Shown: piece after piece, positions 5,530-7,815 of the stretch
Numbering within the stretch: position 1 is the first letter of the stretch
Layout: each line of letters begins with the position of its first letter
DNA from: Deltaproteobacteria bacterium UBA5756
GTDB lineage: Bacteria > Desulfobacterota > Syntrophorhabdia > Syntrophorhabdales > Syntrophorhabdaceae
Reading direction: 5' to 3'
Length of the DNA stretch: 7,815 bases
Assembly (NCBI GenBank): GCA_002418985.1
Contig: DIFE01000055.1
Coordinates: 8,177 to 15,991 of the forward strand
Notes under the pieces: model-generated
What the model saw: the letters and a program-made list of their open reading frames with translations, nothing else
The model's database searches: none
Told to the model about the DNA's origin: nothing
Program-made: the position numbers and the translations under genes

Positions 5530-7617
5530 CTAAGGAGGTGAAGCGTGCAGAATGATTCTTGCATCGACAACATAGAGTTCGCTGCCGCTGCCCTTGAGAG
5601 GATTGAGATCGATCTCACCGATGGCGGGGAAATCATGGACGAGACGACCCAGCCTTTCGACATAATCACAGACACGTTCCGTTGAGATTCCTCTTTGACC
5701 CCGGACGCCCTCGAGGATGGGATAACCGCGGATTGCCTTCACCATCAGGAGGCTCTCCTCCCTCGACACGGGAGCAAGGCAAAAGCTGACATCTTTCAAA
5801 ACCTCGGTGTATATGCCGCCAAGCCCGAACATCACGAGGTGGCCGAACCCATCGGCCCGGCTTGCCCCCAGAATGACCTCCGTCCCTTCCACCATCCGCT
5901 GGACCAGGACACCCCGGACACCCTCAACGCTCTTGAGGTCGTGCCACGCCGCCTCGGCGTCGCCGGCGTCCTTTATCATAAGCCTTACTCCGCCGATATC
6001 GCTCTTGTGGAGAGGCCCGAGGACCTTCATTGCCAGCGGATAACCCACGGTCTCGCAGGCATTTTTCATTTCCGTGAGGGACAGGGCCTCGACCTGCGGC
6101 GGGAAAACAAACCCTGCGTGCTTGAGGACCTCCGTCACGGCCAACGCCGTCAAGGGACCCGTTTGTCCCTTCAATGCACTCTGTATGCCTGCCCGATCGT
6201 AGTGGGCGAGCTCGCCGGATGCCGCAAAGACTGCCGGGCGGCGCAGCACTTTGCCCAGGGCGCCGCCAAGATTCACCTCGTCGGGAAAATAGAAATGCCC
6301 GTCGGAGACGAATTCCCCGATCGGCGCGGCGCAGGTCGTAACGGAGCTCAGCGTGGGGATAACGGGAATGGGGCAATTCTTCATCGCCCGGGCAACCTCA
6401 TGATAGATCTCCCTGTTGGGGAACATTCCCGGGTTGCCGACCTGTATGGCAATGACATCTATCGAGTCCGATTCTTCCTCACCGAGCACCTGAAATATCT
6501 CCCGGATCTGGGAGGCCGTCCTTGATGGGAGACAGTCGATGGGGTTGGCAACGGAACTTTCCGGCGGCAGTATACCGCCGAGCCTTCCCCGGGTCTTCTC
6601 ACCAAGCACCGGCAATACAAGGCCTTGTCTTTCCAGTTCGTCGGTGAGCATGACACCGGGGCCCCCGGCATCGGTGACGACGCAGGCCCGGTTTCCCCTA
6701 AGCCGCCCGCCCGTGCCCATAAGGGCGCAGGCCACATCGATCATCTCCATCTTGCTCTTCACCCGTATGATACCCGCCTTGTCAAAGAGGGCCTGAACGG
6801 CAGTATCGTCGGTAGCCATGGCGCCGGTATGGCTTGCCGCCGCCCTTGCGCCGGACGCGGAAACGCCCGACTTGATGCCCACGATGGCACACCCTTTCTC
6901 AGTCAGGGCGCGTGCATGCTTCAAGAGGAGTCCCGGTTTTTTCAGTGACTCGAGGTAGAGCATCAGGATGGGAGATCCTTCGGTGCCATAGTTTTCATCG
7001 TAGAGGGCGATGAGGTCCTCAACACCGATCTGGATGGAGTTCCCTACATTTACAACGTTGCAGAAGGACAGCCCGCGCAGGACGGCTTGCTCCATTACGA
7101 GATCCACCGTCGCGCCTGAGCCGCTGATAAAATCAATGGACCGCGGCTTCAGTTCGGGGATGATGCCCGCGAATTTTCCGCTGTACCGGGGCGTCATGAA
7201 CCCGGAACAGTTCGGTCCGATTATCGTCATCCCAAGACTATCGGCAATGGCAAGAAGGCGCCTTTCCTCCTGCCTTCCTTTTTCGTCTTTCTCGCCGAAA
7301 CCAGCGGAGAGGATGACGACGGCCTTTGTTCCCCCGCGGCCGAGCCCTTCCAGCGCCTCGGCGACAAATGCGGCCGGGATCGCAATAATGCCAAGCTCGG
7401 GCACATCCGGCAGGTCCGACACCGAGGGAAATGTGGGAAGGCCTTTGACCTGCCCGCCGGGGTTCACCACCCAAAGGGTCCCGTGATAATCATGATCGAC
7501 AATATTGGCAAGCACGTTCCCGCCGGGCTTGCCGAGGCTTTCGCTGCCCCCGACGATGACGATGCTTTGAGGCTTGAAGAGCGCATCATATACGCGTTTT
7601 GAACGATCGTCTTTCAC
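5530..7617 (-). CDS. ADP-forming acyl-CoA synthetase (acetate-CoA ligase family), fused alpha-beta
   Basis: This enzyme converts an acyl-CoA, ADP and phosphate to the free acid, CoA and ATP, or runs in reverse. It is a cytoplasmic route to ATP by substrate-level phosphorylation. The 695-residue chain has the alpha part first: a CoA-binding Rossmann domain (about 10-135, GPNCSGF at 134-140), then succinyl-CoA-ligase-like domains (about 150-460) with the phosphorylated His263 in ASHTGAMA. The beta part follows as an ATP-grasp domain (about 475-695) with His537 in LHKSDIGGV, matching the second phospho-histidine of archaeal ACD, and EIDLNPL at 668-674. The start is GTG at 7617, with AAGGAAG (7630-7624) six bases before it. 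No in-frame start lies between it and an upstream stop. Acetate is the default guess for substrate, but aryl or branched acids are possible. It converges on glnN. Confidence 0.92.
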   Translation of the reverse strand: MKDDRSKRVYDALFKPQSIVIVGGSESLGKPGGNVLANIVDHDYHGTLWVVNPGGQVKGLPTFPSVSDLPDVPELGIIAIPAAFVAEALEGLGRGGTKAVVILSAGFGEKDEKGRQEERRLLAIADSLGMTIIGPNCSGFMTPRYSGKFAGIIPELKPRSIDFISGSGATVDLVMEQAVLRGLSFCNVVNVGNSIQIGVEDLIALYDENYGTEGSPILMLYLESLKKPGLLLKHARALTEKGCAIVGIKSGVSASGARAAASHTGAMATDDTAVQALFDKAGIIRVKSKMEMIDVACALMGTGGRLRGNRACVVTDAGGPGVMLTDELERQGLVLPVLGEKTRGRLGGILPPESSVANPIDCLPSRTASQIREIFQVLGEEESDSIDVIAIQVGNPGMFPNREIYHEVARAMKNCPIPVIPTLSSVTTCAAPIGEFVSDGHFYFPDEVNLGGALGKVLRRPAVFAASGELAHYDRAGIQSALKGQTGPLTALAVTEVLKHAGFVFPPQVEALSLTEMKNACETVGYPLAMKVLGPLHKSDIGGVRLMIKDAGDAEAAWHDLKSVEGVRGVLVQRMVEGTEVILGASRADGFGHLVMFGLGGIYTEVLKDVSFCLAPVSREESLLMVKAIRGYPILEGVRGQRGISTERVCDYVERLGRLVHDFPAIGEIDLNPLKGSGSELYVVDARIILHASPP

Positions 7618-7698
7618 ATCACACTTCCTTTCACAGGTACGGACTGCTTCACATCAACCTTTTCATTGCCCCGGTACATAGTAAGACCGCTTCTGGCG

Positions 7699-7717
7699 GA
7701 TGATCCCTCAGATGATC
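7699..7717. repeat. Direct repeat overlapping the synthetase promoter
   Basis: GATGATC occurs at 7699-7705 and again at 7711-7717, a 12-base period. The second copy overlaps the -10 box and the first lies just past the predicted start of transcription. That position would suit a repressor site, but two 7-base copies are weak evidence alone. Confidence 0.3.
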
Positions 7718-7749
7718 ATAGCATATAAGGAAAATGCCACATCTGTCCA
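7715..7749 (-). promoter_or_regulatory. Extended -10 promoter candidate for the synthetase
   Basis: On the minus strand TGCTATGAT (7723-7715) is an extended -10 element: TG, one base, then TATGAT with five of six matches. Such promoters need little from a -35 box. An alternative pairing is TGGACA (7749-7744, five of six) with a 16-base spacer and TATATG (7727-7722). Initiation from the first would be near 7708, giving a leader of about 90 bases. Confidence 0.45.
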
Positions 7750-7815
7750 AAATAATGTAAAGGTCATTCTCTTTCCGGACAGTCACAGGCCATCGAACAG
7801 TTCCAATATGCTTCC

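Larger units (their letters stand above)
7618..7815 (-). other. Upstream region of the acyl-CoA synthetase gene
   Basis: This non-coding stretch extends to the right edge of the window. It contains an extended -10 promoter and a direct repeat, listed separately, and a small hairpin in the leader (CCGC 7687-7690 with GCGG 7696-7699). Further upstream is a wide dyad, CTGTCC at 7743-7748 and GGACAG at 7777-7782. No open reading frame looks real on either strand. Confidence 0.5.

Noticed and set aside
5695..6525. 276-codon plus-strand frame inside the acyl-CoA synthetase gene
   Set aside because: Antisense shadow; the minus-strand frame carries ATP-grasp and CoA-ligase motifs throughout.
7728..7740. 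Sigma-54 promoter suggested by TGGCAT on the minus strand
   Set aside because: The required GC dinucleotide ten bases after the GG is missing (AT is found instead).
7743..7782. CTGTCC/GGACAG inverted repeat with a 28-base spacer
   Set aside because: Six-base arms at this distance are expected often by chance; mentioned only within the upstream-region entry.

Overview
The window is moderately GC-rich, densely coded bacterial chromosome with five protein genes and no sign of mobile DNA, CRISPR, tRNA or rRNA. The gene mix is a type III glutamine synthetase, a single-chain ADP-forming acyl-CoA synthetase, a PQQ-type sugar dehydrogenase and a stand-alone D-2-hydroxyacid dehydrogenase. Together with the codon style it would fit an anaerobic or syntrophic Desulfobacterota-like (former Deltaproteobacteria) genome. 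That placement is inference from gene content; no phylogenetic marker is present.

Layout. Positions 1-302 hold no convincing gene but contain two inverted repeats. A small DUF486/DMT-type membrane protein is on the minus strand (303-629). It is divergent from a D-isomer-specific 2-hydroxyacid dehydrogenase on the plus strand (about 757-1836). Two GC-rich hairpins follow, and the second encloses the -35 box of a good sigma-70-type promoter. This promoter serves a secreted PQQ-dependent glucose/sorbosone-dehydrogenase-like protein (1936-3117). The spacing places its transcription start on the ATG, so the message is predicted to be leaderless. A 253-base gap with a promoter candidate and a dyad precedes glnN (3371-5467), which has a strong ribosome binding site and ends at a textbook intrinsic terminator (5487-5516). 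Convergent to glnN is the acyl-CoA synthetase (7617-5530, minus strand, GTG start). Its control region lies in 7618-7815.

Working together. Each gene appears to be its own transcription unit, with gaps, divergent or convergent orientation and separate promoter candidates, so no operon is evident. The common theme is central carbon, energy and nitrogen metabolism: 2-oxoacid/2-hydroxyacid interconversion, periplasmic sugar oxidation, ammonium assimilation, and ATP from acyl-CoA by substrate-level phosphorylation. I found no undescribed multi-gene system. The points most worth checking are the predicted leaderless promoter at 1901-1936, an 11-base anti-SD match antisense to the 3' end of the synthetase gene (with a 46-codon antisense ORF), and operator-like repeats upstream of glnN and of the synthetase.
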